Below are positions 13,901-23,800 of a DNA stretch of 64,000 nucleotides, in pieces. Every line of letters starts with the position of its first letter. Positions within the stretch are counted from its first letter, which is position 1. Both the position numbers and the translations under genes were made by a program. The notes under the pieces were generated by a model. That model ran no database searches and had not been told where the DNA came from. It saw only the letters and a program-made list of their open reading frames with translations. Source of the DNA: Ciona savignyi (Eukaryota > Chordata > Ascidiacea > Phlebobranchia > Cionidae); NCBI GenBank assembly GCA_000149265.1, contig CH003341.1, forward strand, positions 3,687 to 67,686. Reading direction: 5' to 3'.

Positions 13901-16900
13901 CTTAACCAGGCTGGTGCATTAGTGCAGGTTTATAAAGATGGTTCCGTTTTACTTACACATGGTGGGACGGAAATGGGACAAGGATTACATACGAAGATGA
14001 TTCAAGTATGTTTGTCTAAAAGTTCCAAGATATATTGGAAATAACGTGGTGGTGAAAAAATGTTCTGTTCAGTTAAAAGTCTGCACCAGATGTTTTCTAC
14101 CATGGACGTTTACAAATGATAATTAAAATTTTTAAAAATGTATGTGTAAAATAAAAATTGATGCTGAAGCCTAAATCGCCCCAAATGTTATAACTCGAGA
14201 AATTGTGATAAATGCGTCTTACGCTTTCAGTTCACAAATCTATTTTGTTCAAGCCCAGCACCGATAATGGAACATGGCATAATGTCCATAATCTATCTTA
14301 CTGCTTGAATAATACTATGTTTTAACAAATAGGTTGCAAGCACATGTTTAGGGATCCCAGCATCACGAATCCATATCTCAAGCACGAGCACAGAAACTGT
14401 CCCGAACACTTCCCCAACTGCAGGAAGTGTTGGCTCTGATCTCAACGGAATGGCTATTAAAGTAGAATTATAATTTTTATCCAAAAATTAGGCATTGTTG
14501 TGAGATAGTTGCGTCTATATATTTACACACAGTAGAACTGGATAACATGTGTTTTATATCTGGCCGGTTGGTCTAGCGGTTAAGTGCGTCGCCTTTTAAT
14601 CAGAAAGGTTGCAGGTGCAAAACTGGCCACTACCTAGTCGATTGTGTCTTTGGGCAAGGCGATTTACGGACATTGACTGAACCCAGCGGATTAATGGGTA
14701 ACGTGTCTATCATACACAACACACTGCAATACCTCCGGTAACCCGACGATGGGGGCGAGGTGATCTGACGATTGCCCGTGTGTTAACCCCATTGGTTTTT
14801 CCATTCATGGGGATAAACATGATTATTCTATCTATTCTATATAAGCGGATTTTTACCACTTTAGGGTAAAGTTGTTTAATTTGTTAAACGTAAGATCCAT
14901 TAACTTAACAGCAAGGTATTCTAATAACTCCGTAATTTCTTGCCCTGTTGGGTTTCAAGGTATAACCATTTGGTACATGTATGTAATAATTTACATGGGT
15001 AAATTCTTTAAATTTGGCAATTTCTCTTAACTGACCACATTTTTTGTGGTTTCCTTTTGTAGTTTAACATTAACTCTAAAGAATAATGTATATTGCGTGC
15101 CCACCGTCGGGTTACCGAAGCTATTGCAGTGTGTTGTGTGTGATAGACATGTTCAATGTCAGTAAACTGCCTTGCACAAGAACACAACCAACTAGCTAGC
15201 GACCAGTTTCGTACCTGCAACCTTTTAATTGAAAGGCGGCGCAGTTAACCGTCAGACTAACCGGCCGGACAAGTTTTGCATTGGCCAGGAATCGAACCCG
15301 GCCCCCGCGTGGCAGGCGAGGATTCTACATTAATGCATAAAAAAACTTTCCTGTATCTTAATATAGGAAGCATGTGAAAAGATCGTTGGAAGAATAAAGC
15401 CTTTGCGGAAAAACTTTCCCAAATTATCGTGGGATGACCTCATAATAAAGGCCTATTTGGAAAGAATAAGCTTGTCTGCGACAGGTTTTTACAAGTATGA
15501 ACTTTCATGCCTATTTTTTAACTTTCTACTGAACCTCTCAAGAAAACTAATCATATTTTGAAATCAGTATTCTAAAATGTCTAGGTCCATGTAATAAATC
15601 TTCCATAATTAGATATAATATATGATGTGACGTGGCAGGTTTGTATTTCCACAAACAACATTGAATTCGACAACACGGTTTTCAAGCGATTATGCATGAT
15701 ATTATTGGGAGAAACATCTCTAAAACCTCAGTCAAATTAAAAATATGAATTCAGGACACCAGACATTTATTGCAACTGGGACCAGGATAGTGGGGAGTGT
15801 TTTGGCCGTCCATTTGACTACTTCACATATGGGGCAGCTGTGTCTGAAGTGGAAATAGATTGTCTCACAGGGGATCACGTGGTACTTCAAACTGATATCG
15901 TGATGGATGTTGGGGGAAGTCTTAATCCTGCTGTAGATATAGGACAAGTGAGTTTGACTGCATACTTTATCCTTTCGTTCTATTTAGGATATGATATTCA
16001 TGTTTATCCCCGTGAATGGGAAAACCAAGGGGGTTAACACACGGGCAATGGCCAGATTACCTCGCGCCCATCGTTGGGTTACCGGAGCTATTTCAGTGTT
16101 TTGTACATGATAAACACGTTCCTTCAATTTGGTAGTACCAATTAATCCGCTGGATTCAGCCAATGACCGTAAAGTGCCTTGCCCATGACACAACCGACTA
16201 GCTAGCGACCAGTTTCGCACCTGCAACCTTTTGATTGAAAGGCGACGCACTTAACCGTTAGACCAACCGGCAGGACCGATTTTGCTTAAAGAAATAAACC
16301 ACCCACATTGTCTTTTACTCCAAAACAAACCGAAGTTTAACTTGATTTCTACGGCCAAGCTTCGCCCTGAGTTCAGTAGATCAAACTCATCTTGCCAAAT
16401 TACTTTCCCCAGATTGAAGGAGCGTTCATGCAAGGCTATGGGATGATGATGCTGGAGGAACCACTTATCAATGAAAGGGGCGAGCTGCTTACCCGAGGAC
16501 CGGGTGCTTACAAGATTCCCGGGTTTGGGGATTGCCCTCGACGATTTAATGTCCATTTGCTACAAAATTCCCGGAACAAACGAGCAATTTTTTCATCTAA
16601 GGCAAGATATTAGCAATGCTTGATTAATCATTAAAACGCCTTGACATAATTGTTCAGTTGTGTGGTAGGCCTACAATAGATGTCCCAGGCCACAACACTG
16701 GGGATAAACATGAATATCCTATCCTATCCTAAGGTACATGAAATAGTAGCCGAATTCGTTCTATGCAATGCCCGACACGAGAAATATAGCCTACTAAAAT
16801 ATTGAAAATAAAAAATATCAAATATTCTTTCGTTTACAGGCAGTCGGCGAGCCACCGTTGTTTCTTTCGTCTTCAGTTTTCTTTGCTGTTAAAAACGCCG

Positions 16901-17407
16901 TTGCGTCTGCTTGGAAACATTCGGGATTATTCGGTTCATTTCGGATGGACAGCCCTGCGTCGTGTGAGCGCATTCGAATGTGGTGCGGCGACCAGTTCAC
17001 TAAACAGGTGATGTAAAACAAAGTATTTATGTTTGATTTCCATGGATGGTGACACATAAGAACATCATCACACCTGGAAATTGTAAGTTTACCCCATGTC
17101 CACCGTCGGGCTACGGGAGATAATGCAGTGTTGAATACCATGGCGTCATTGCTACAGATTTGCTTGGAATCTGTAATGATCGACTGGGTGCACAGACAAT
17201 GACTTCCTATCGATCGAATGAACGACTGGGTGCGCAAAAACGCCAGGTTCTTCAGTAGGCAGCCGTATTTCTAGTGTAAAGTTGGTGCCATACAATGGTC
17301 TACAGAAATTACAAGGACATTTGTCTAAATGTTATTCATATTACCTACAGTATGAAAAACACGCACAAAACGATGAAAATGTGAAACCATGGTCTTTCCA
17401 AGCTTGA
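1942..17407 (+). CDS. XDH: Xanthine dehydrogenase/oxidase, complete 30-exon gene
   Basis: Molybdo-flavoenzyme of purine catabolism, oxidising hypoxanthine to xanthine and xanthine to urate in the cytosol. Exons: 1942-2028, 2085-2142, 2597-2693, 2967-3075, 3708-3876, 4546-4632, 5250-5320, 5778-6015, 6485-6636, 6996-7202, 7765-7949, 8361-8535, 8750-8836, 9271-9385, 9720-9895, 10086-10208, 10635-10738, 10810-10930, 11093-11220, 11588-11675, 11983-12110, 12613-12763, 13125-13279, 13837-14005, 14333-14461, 15367-15494, 15755-15947, 16413-16601, 16840-17007, 17351-17407. All phases join to one 1347-codon frame (human: 1333 residues). 2Fe-2S cysteines are C58/C63/C66/C88 and C128/C131/C163/C165. The FAD motif LVVGNTEIG is at about 267-275, FFPGYRKT follows, and the Moco domain carries [15 protein letters not shown] and VGEPP. 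The C-terminus KPWSFQA matches the family end. Oddities: Gly814 replaces the catalytic Glu802 (bovine numbering), Arg replaces Cys992, and intron 28 has a GC donor. XDH is favoured over aldehyde oxidase because Arg892 (bovine Arg880) and the NAD-side motif RREDDIA are kept. Confidence 0.96.
2188..2335. repeat. Degenerate short tandem repeat in XDH intron 2
   Basis: Imperfect repetition of ATGGTACACA/ATGATACACAAT-like words of about 12-18 bp between exon 2 and a SINE fragment. It gives open frames on the minus strand rich in H, Y, C and L that have no other support. Confidence 0.6.
2338..2500 (+). mobile_element. SINE family 1 copy, internally deleted
   Basis: It begins with the tRNA-like head GTCCGGCCGGTTGGTCCAGC and the CGCCTTTCAATCGAAAGGTT block. 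It then jumps from the B-box-like region directly to the 3' part (ACCGACGATGGGCGCGAAGT) and ends in ATCCTATCCTATC. About 130 bp of the middle is missing compared with the copy at 61459. It lies in XDH intron 2. Confidence 0.85.
3572..3700 (+). mobile_element. SINE family 2 copy with 13-bp target-site duplication
   Basis: The body at 3585-3687 is flanked by perfect copies of AAATACTTCTGTA (3572-3584 and 3688-3700). The head CATGTGGCCAAATGGTTAAC resembles a tRNA-Leu/Ser A-box region and AGGGTTCTAAACTTGG a B box. Related copies are at 52794-52924 and 57486-57605. The downstream duplication ends 7 bp before XDH exon 5 (3708), so the insertion replaced the normal upstream part of that splice acceptor. 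Confidence 0.8.
4729..5026 (-). mobile_element. SINE family 1, near-complete copy
   Basis: Read on the minus strand it runs from the head GTCCGGCCGGTTGGTCTTGC through the ACCCGGTGGACTAATG core and a GATCTGACGATTGTCCGTGT block to the ATCCTATCCTATA tail. It lies in XDH intron 6. Confidence 0.9.
5630..5770 (-). mobile_element. Decayed SINE family 1 fragment
   Basis: CTGGTGGGTTCGGGCGAT, CAACCGACTAGTTAGCGA and TCTGCCGGTC match the middle and head of family 1 on the minus strand at low identity. It ends just before XDH exon 8. Confidence 0.55.
7321..7369. repeat. Short perfect tandem duplication
   Basis: The 22-bp string beginning TCTCACTTTCAAGACAAG occurs twice, 26 bp apart, in XDH intron 10. 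Confidence 0.8.
7985..8062 (-). mobile_element. SINE family 1, 3' end fragment
   Basis: Only the 3' end remains: CGTGAATGGGTAAACCAAGG, GGTTAACACACGGGCAATCG and TCAGATCACCCCGCGCCCAT. It is in XDH intron 11, 5' truncated as expected for incomplete reverse transcription. Confidence 0.8.
12813..13105 (-). mobile_element. SINE family 1, near-complete copy
   Basis: All family 1 blocks are present in antisense orientation inside XDH intron 22, from the TAGGATAGGATATGATATTC tail to the ACCTGCCGG head. The head ends 20 bp before exon 23 at 13125. Confidence 0.9.
13548..13780 (-). mobile_element. Decayed SINE family 1 copy
   Basis: ATGTTTATCCTTGTGGATG, GCAATTGTCAGATTACCTC, GTTAATCCTCTGGGTTCTG and GCGCCTTGCTGAATACACAA align to family 1 on the minus strand with many changes. 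It is an old copy in XDH intron 23. Confidence 0.65.
14559..14840 (+). mobile_element. SINE family 1, near-complete copy
   Basis: The head CTGGCCGGTTGGTCTAGCGG is followed by TTAAGTGCGTCGCCTTTTAA, the AACCCAGCGGATTAATGGGT core and GATAAACATGATTATTC. The tail is short and imperfect. It lies in XDH intron 25. Confidence 0.9.
15094..15270 (-). mobile_element. SINE family 1, 3'-truncated copy
   Basis: The head half is present on the minus strand (ACCGGCCGGACAA end at 15270, GAAAGGCGGCGCAGTTAACC, GACCAGTTTCGTACCTGCAA) through CCACCGTCGGGTTACCGAAG. The usual 3' block and ATCCT tail are absent. A tRNA-Gly-like sequence starts 7 bp from its head. Confidence 0.8.
15277..15336 (-). pseudogene. tRNA-Gly(GCC) pseudogene lacking most of the D arm
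   Basis: On the minus strand the acceptor stem GCATT pairs with AATGC at the 3' end. The anticodon loop CTGCCAC gives GCC (15311-15313), and the T arm CCGGGTTCGATTCCTGG is intact. Between the acceptor 5' strand and the anticodon stem only ATGTAGAATCC remains where an intact tRNA-Gly carries the full D arm, so about 10 nt are missing. The length is 60 nt instead of about 71. It is not expected to yield a functional tRNA. Confidence 0.8.
15984..16276 (-). mobile_element. SINE family 1, near-complete copy
   Basis: An antisense copy in XDH intron 27: CATGTTTATCCCCGTGAATG, GGGTTAACACACGGGCAATG and ACTAGCTAGCGACCAGTTTC, ending at the ACCGGCAGGAC head. Confidence 0.9.
16602..16603 (+). other. GC splice donor of XDH intron 28
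   Basis: Exon 28 ends TCTAAG at 16601 and the intron begins GCAAGA instead of GT. The acceptor CGTTTACAG|GCAGTC at 16839/16840 restores frame into the invariant VGEPP motif. No in-frame GT nearby gives the conserved junction. AAG|GCAAG is the typical strong context of GC-AG introns. Confidence 0.85.
16697..16733 (+). mobile_element. SINE family 1 tail fragment
   Basis: Only GGGATAAACATGAATATCCT followed by ATCCTATCCT remains. It lies in XDH intron 28. Confidence 0.7.
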
Positions 17408-18096
17408 GGATAATATAAGCACCAGGAACTCCTGTTTAAAGAGTTTTATCATCGTAGCTTTTTTATAAGATGATAATTTAATTTCCCAATTTTAAATTTT
17501 TATTACAGTTGTCATCATCATAATACGAACATGCAATTGTGTTTGTTTATTCTAATACCCGTACTTTATTCATTTGTGCTGTAGGTGTGTATTATTGAAT
17601 TTGTTATCACACTCTTTAATCTGTGAGTAATTAAAATCTGTATTTATCTGGTTCTCATTTTTACTTAAAAGTTGAGGCAAAACTCGTCATTATGGGCTCC
17701 CTTCGAAAAACGAAGGTTCCTTTGAAACGGTCATGTCCGGAATTTTCCAGACGGTATGTCAACTCTGTTATTCCTTTGGTAGTTAAAAAGTGTGATTAGG
17801 TTTTACACACCAGTTTGTATGTTTATTACATTTTTTTACTTGCTAGCCTTATTTAAATAACTAAAGTTTTATTGTCACCAAGAAATTTATTCCGTTAAAG
17901 ACTTTTAGTTTAGTTTAGATTTTGGAAATTCCATACTGAAAAGATTATAGCGATAAGTGACGCGCGAATATCGATGTTTTGTTATTGCTGCACTAATCCT
18001 TATTATACACAAAAAAAAATTAAAATTCCAGAACAAAACCAACACTTAAAAATACCTAACTATATTGGAACACACCAAAATGATAAGCATTTTTAA

Positions 18097-18387
18097 CGGG
18101 CAGGTTAGTCTGGCGGTTAAGTGCGTCGCCTTTCAATCGATAGGTTGCAGATGCGAAACTGGTCGCTAGCTAGTCGGCTGTGTTCTTGGGCAAGGCAATT
18201 TACGGACATTGCCTAAACCCAGCGGATTAATGGGTTCTACCAACTTGAAGGAACGTGCTATCATATACAACACACTAATTAGCTCCGATAAGCCGACGGT
18301 GGGCGCGAGGTAACCTGCCGATTGCCCGTGTGTTAATCCCCTTGGTTTTCCCATTCACGGGGATTAACAAGTATATCCTATACTATC
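18097..18387 (+). mobile_element. SINE family 1, near-complete copy
   Basis: GGGCAGGTTAGTCTGGCGG head, AACTGGTCGCTAGCTAGTCG, CGCGAGGTAACCTGCCGATT and a degraded tail GTATATCCTATACTATC. It lies downstream of XDH. Confidence 0.9.
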
Positions 18388-18649
18388 ATATACGTTAAAA
18401 TACATTTTTCAGTGTAATAAGTGAAAAAATCAATGGCTACAGGCGTGTCAATTATTATACTGCAGTAAAACCGTATCCGTGATATCAAATCATTTAGCAA
18501 ATTTAATAAAGCGGTAAGACAACAACTCTTGGATGATCTTCTTACTTAACCATCGTTTATTTGTTCAATATCAAATTCAACCCCCCTTCTACTATCTATT
18601 TATCATTGCTCACTTTAACAATTCCTTGTATCTGAGTTATATAATTCTA

Positions 18650-18701
18650 AAGTAGTTGTAAATGTTACATGGCAAAAGTAGTTGTAAATGTTACATGGCA
18701 A
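18650..18701. repeat. Perfect 26-bp tandem duplication
   Basis: The unit beginning AAGTAGTTGTAAATGTTACA occurs twice head to tail without mismatch. Confidence 0.85.
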
Positions 18702-20089
18702 GATATTGCAATATATTATTTTAGAGTGGCTTTCTTGTTGATGTTTATATTTAAGCAGCATTAACAGTTACCTTGAATCTATGCTCCACGTCCAACCAGC
18801 AGTAATGTAGCGCAAGCTCATCCACATGTACTCACTCACAAGTAAAACCTTTTTTTTACTATTGTTCTATTTAAGAACCCCACTGTCAAGAATTTTTCGT
18901 TTTTCAAAGCATTAGAAGATCTAATAACTGCAGGAGATTCTTCTGTTGTCGCTGGAAATCAACCCTATTAAAAATTTATTTTTCCGGAACTTGCTGCATA
19001 GTTTAATTCATTCTTTATTTTTTGAGTTTTGTTGGTTAAGCAGTTTTTCCTACTTGTGTTGTTCTATGCATAATTGTTATGCATATCCTAATAAATGGGT
19101 AACGTTGAGGCTCGTATATAAGAAATTAGTTGAGGAATGCCCTTAATAAAATATTTTTACCACTATAAAGCCATAAAACTTTGGTTCCACATTGTGCTTG
19201 CTCAAGCATAAAACTCGAATGTGAAGTTTAAACTCGACTCTTTATATGCTTATAGGCCGTTTTTCGTTCTCGTAGAACGCGGTGTAAAAAATAATAATCC
19301 ACGCAGGTCATGTTAGCCTATCTTATAAAACTGAGTTTTAACTCGTAAACACCAGGCGCTCGAAGTCATTATTCTGGTATCTTGAGTTCCGACTGCTAGA
19401 TTTTTTTATTGTTGTTTGCAGGTTTTCGTTGGTGGACATCGGTCCTGTTTAGATTTCGAATTCTCTTTAGTGCTGTTGGTATGTTGGTTTGGCAGTGATA
19501 AGTTGTTAATGCTGGCTAAGCAGTAACAGTGTATAAACATTGTGTCACTAAGCAGTTTTTATATGTAAGTTAAAAGATTCTTCAAAGCTTAATTCTGCGA
19601 TAGTAATAGGCCTACTTGCTCCTATATTAGCAGAATGTGTGATCTGCATATGGTCAGTCGAATGTCTTGGGCTACTCTGTATTTTAGTCGTACGCCCCGA
19701 TCAAACTACAAAAAATCATGCGCGAAGTCGTCATCATTACGTGGTAGGCCTACGTATCTTTAACCGCTAAGGAAAGTCATATATATTGTTTAAGTTCAGA
19801 TAATGCTTCGACATTACCATGATTTAATGCTGGTTGATGGAAAAGCTTGATATCGAATTGGGCTAAATGTTCAAGAAGGCGTTCAACTAATTATTCTCCA
19901 TATCTCTCCAATGCAAACTGACCGCACAAACACGGCTGTCACTCAAAATCCTGACATAGGAAGCCTTAAATTTTTTTGACAACTTAAAATTGAAGCTTGG
20001 ATCTGCAACCTAAACTCAAAACCCTACAAAATTTTACCTAAAAATTTTGAGCACATACCCCTTCCTACATCGGCAACTTTTTCCAACAA

Positions 20090-20250
20090 ACAGCTAGCAG
20101 ATTTACAATCAACACCTTTATTTCACAAAGCACTGCTCCACGATTACAAAACTTTACAGCTAAACTAGAACACCGGCGCGCAACCCAGTACATGCTGCTT
20201 TTAATCAAACAAACATTGGGGAATCACCACCATTTTTCTCAGTAACACAC
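20090..20250 (+). repeat. Degraded dispersed repeat, partner of the element at 28081-28374
   Basis: Contains ACACCGGCGCGCAACCCAGT and ACATGCTGCTTTTAATCAAA. The reverse complement of 28080-28200 has the same blocks with a few substitutions. In translation both give the peptide TGAQPSTCCF; here the frame is broken by stops. This suggests remains of a protein-coding transposable element of unidentified type. Confidence 0.55.
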
Positions 20251-20559
20251 TGGTTTAAAAACAATGACTCATGGAGGGTACCACTCGTTACATCCTGCCG
20301 TTCACAGAGGTCTTTAAAAATGGTACTGCTTTTACTGGTGCCACACCGCCCACCAGAAATAAACCATATTTGGCCACAAATGCCCCTCATCGTTAACAAA
20401 CACCGGAAACTTAGATATATTATATCATCCTGGGTGGTTCTCCAACGTGAAGTTCACTATCAACTTAGTAATTGCTGGGACTTACAGACGCGGGTCGGTT
20501 TTTACTCGGGCAAACATCAAGTTTCCTTTTACACAGGGTAAAATTATCTTAGCATTTGT

Positions 20560-20705
20560 AGTGTGTTGTACAATGTACGTCCTTAAAAGACGTATCTTTA
20601 GTTTTAGTGGAACCTATTAATCAACTGGGTGCAGGCGATGTGCTTTGTCAATGTATACGGGTCTAGACCTCCGCTAGTTTTACTCCCACAACATTTCGGC
20701 TGAGT
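20560..20705 (-). mobile_element. Decayed SINE family 1 fragment
   Basis: AGTGGAACCTATTAATCAAC, TGGGTGCAGGCGATGT and CTAGTTTTACTCCCACAACA match the core and head of family 1 on the minus strand at low identity. Confidence 0.4.
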
Positions 20706-20894
20706 ATATATCGATGATATTATTAATATTCAAATATTTTGTTATTCAAACTTTTTTAAAATATAATTTTTTTAAATTAGGTCGTTTAGTAACAAACGTT
20801 GTATTTGCAACTGGAGTAATATGCACGATTTACAATAAGTAGTAGACTAATTTACTAGTGTAACATGATATGATCAACAAATGTTTCTTTAGTG

Positions 20895-23800
20895 TCAAGT
20901 CTTGCTGATGCAATCATTTGTCCGAGGACAATTAATATTAATCTTAAAAAATGAGATTACTTTGCAAACAGCCCCGTAAAGTTTTCCTAGGGCGTCAGTG
21001 TAGATTAGGGGATTTAATGAACTGTTGATCGGCAAAAAAAGTATAGCTGATACGGCATAAACCAAATCGGGCAATCCATATCTTCCCAAACTGATGAACG
21101 TCCTTACACATACTGGTAACCAGCATGTAAGGTCTGTAAGGATAAGAATTGAAATTTTTCTTTGCATCTTTTTGGCGTTCTTTAGACGTTGCTCGTTTTG
21201 CCGCTGCTCTGTGGATTCTCCACTGGCAGAGGTACGCTTGTATATTGCAATGTATGCCGCACAAATATACATAAGAGCGAGAAAATTAAAGAAAATCACG
21301 ACCGGGGAGAGCGAGTTAAGACTACTGGTATCTGTGTTCAGCTTAAAATATCTTGGAAGGCATACGGCGCTTGCACTATAGTAACCAAAGTATCCCAATC
21401 TCTTCGGTGCGTAATCTGGGAATTTCTCGTTTACACACTGCTCCAAAGACATCCATGTATTTAAGTTATGTGTAGCATGGAAAGATCCGTTTCTCTGCAA
21501 ACCTTCAATTCGTTGCGTAAACGCTAACAAATCGTTAAATTTAACAATTTCGTGATTGAGATACGCGTTTGGTTGAATCAGAATTGAGTTTACCATCTCT
21601 CTAGATAAGTAATCTGATAGAGGAATCAGTGCGACCGTAATACATATAGCCCATATGCAAATTATCCAGCATCCCAATACCCATTTCCGTAACGTACGGC
21701 TGTTAATGGGAAAGTAAACACTGTAGAGTCTGTATGACGTAAGGCACACAAGAGTTAGTACAGATGCTTCACAGGATAGTACAGATAAAATACCGACTGC
21801 GTTGCATGTTGTGCTGCTTCTCCAATATTTATCATTGACGCAATATTCACCAGAATACTGCGATGTTTTTGAAGCGATTATGAGTAGAGCAATACCCATA
21901 AGGAAGTCGGCTAACGAAAGGTTAAGTATGAGAAGCTTATTCACTGTTGACACGGCGGATGCTTGAGCATATTTTGCTCTTTTTGAGTTATTCCACAGAG
22001 ATCTGGATAAAATCAAAAACACACTCGTGTTGCCTATTATAGCAAGTAGTGCCATTATCCAAACCATCGCCTTAAAGAATTTATTCTTAAGTAGTTCCGT
22101 CCGGGAAGTCAAGGCATTGTTTTCAAAGAGTTCCGGTGGACATTCATCTGAATAATCGGCGCAATCTCTAACACCATCAAGCACTTGATTTCTTCTTACA
22201 AAAAGAGGGGAACCCCCAACACAATAGAAATGACTTATGGTGCTACAATTTTTCTCATCCGACCAATCTAGGCAGTCGGGTGGAAATTTCGCATCGCAAA
22301 CCTTCGACTTCTCAATGCTTACCACATCCTTTTTACCTATGTAAATATTTATTAAGATCAAAATTAGTTTTAAATGACGCTTGTCCGACTTTTTACGTGG
22401 CTACGTTAGCTGCCTTCACCCTAATCCCATCAATAAGGATCTAGATAACCCAACACCGGCTTTCAACGTATGGCCTGCATGGCGACCGCATTGCATTGTA
22501 CGTTTGTTTAACACAGTGTCATAACTGTATATATATACGATATGAATTATACAAAAACTTTTACAAAATTTACCTGTCACCCATTCTACTTGTCCAGCGT
22601 CGCAGTAAAAACGATTAGAACAATTTCTCTCATCCACTCCATCATCACATTCTTTTATTCCATTGCAAATCGAAAATCCGAATGCAAAATTCAGTGGTCC
22701 CTGACAGCGGCGAATTTCTATTTGAAATTCCTGCGTCAATCCGACGAATCCAGCTGGAATATCCTGCTGTTTAGTTTATTGGTGTTAATACCGATATAAA
22801 ACCAAATATATATTTAAACCTTTTCAGTTTTTATTTTACGGAAGGCGCTCAGAACAAATAGACTCCAAGAAACACTAAATATAACAAAAGGTTTATATTT
22901 ATTATATTTATAGCATGTTTTAAACACATTACAAACTTTACGGTTTACCTTTAATCCTATGCTTCATTATGATACCACAATAGATATATTTTATCAAAAC
23001 CTTCGATTATGCTTTACTACTCTGATGGCATATTACTTGTGATTGATACCCAGGTCATATTTCCCTTAGAGTTAACATTTTTCGTTCTGAAATCTATATC
23101 ATCTATTCAAAGATTTATGTTTATGCTTTTCGAAATTTTTTTTATAAGAAAGTGCAAGGCTGCAAACCCTTTAGTTTAAAAATTTATTTAAGTAACACTT
23201 ATTTATTCATTAACAAATCAGGCTACAGGACGTTCTATAGTATTACTAGCAGTTTGGTCATATATCTGGACGGAGGAGGAACTTCTTGATTTGCTGGCAC
23301 ACTAGACTTACTGTAATTAAAGGTATATCATCACAAACTCGTAGCCTGTTGGTACAATTTGCTTGTGCACTGCACTCATCCTCCATATTTCTACATTCAG
23401 TGCGACCGTCGCATCTATGAGGAATGCAGCTATTACTGCTGTTATGATCGGGAAAAAATTATTAAAAACTACCGTTTTGCCGCTATTGGAAAACTTCGGT
23501 TTGCCAAGTCTAAGAAGTTTCCTACTTCTATAAAGTGTTGAAAATGTGCAGGTAAAATTTCACACTGGAAATCATCTTTCTTAGTGGTGGTAATGGATTT
23601 TGTATCTTTGGTGCAATAAAGCTCGTCAATTTGAGAAGAATAACACTCGATGGATCCATTACAAATTGCGGTAAAAGGCAGACAAATGCCGTCACAAAGA
23701 AACTCATGTATGTTGCACGAAGTGCACGAGTCACTTAAGGAGTCATAGCAAACATTTCGACAAAGTTCGTGTGTTGCCAATCCAGCCGATACAACGCAAA

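Larger units (their letters stand above)
17408..20894. other. Intergenic region between XDH and the GPCR gene
   Basis: Both flanking genes point into this region. It holds a SINE (18097-18387), a 26-bp tandem duplication (18650-18701), a degraded repeat shared with 28081-28374 (about 20090-20250) and a decayed SINE piece (about 20560-20705). No frame has splice-site or family support. The frames at 18946-19146 and 20320-20541 are short and low in complexity. Confidence 0.6.

Noticed and set aside
22542-22799. 85-codon plus-strand frame over a GPCR exon
   Set aside because: It is antisense to a supported LDLa exon (22574-22763) with conserved cysteines on the minus strand.
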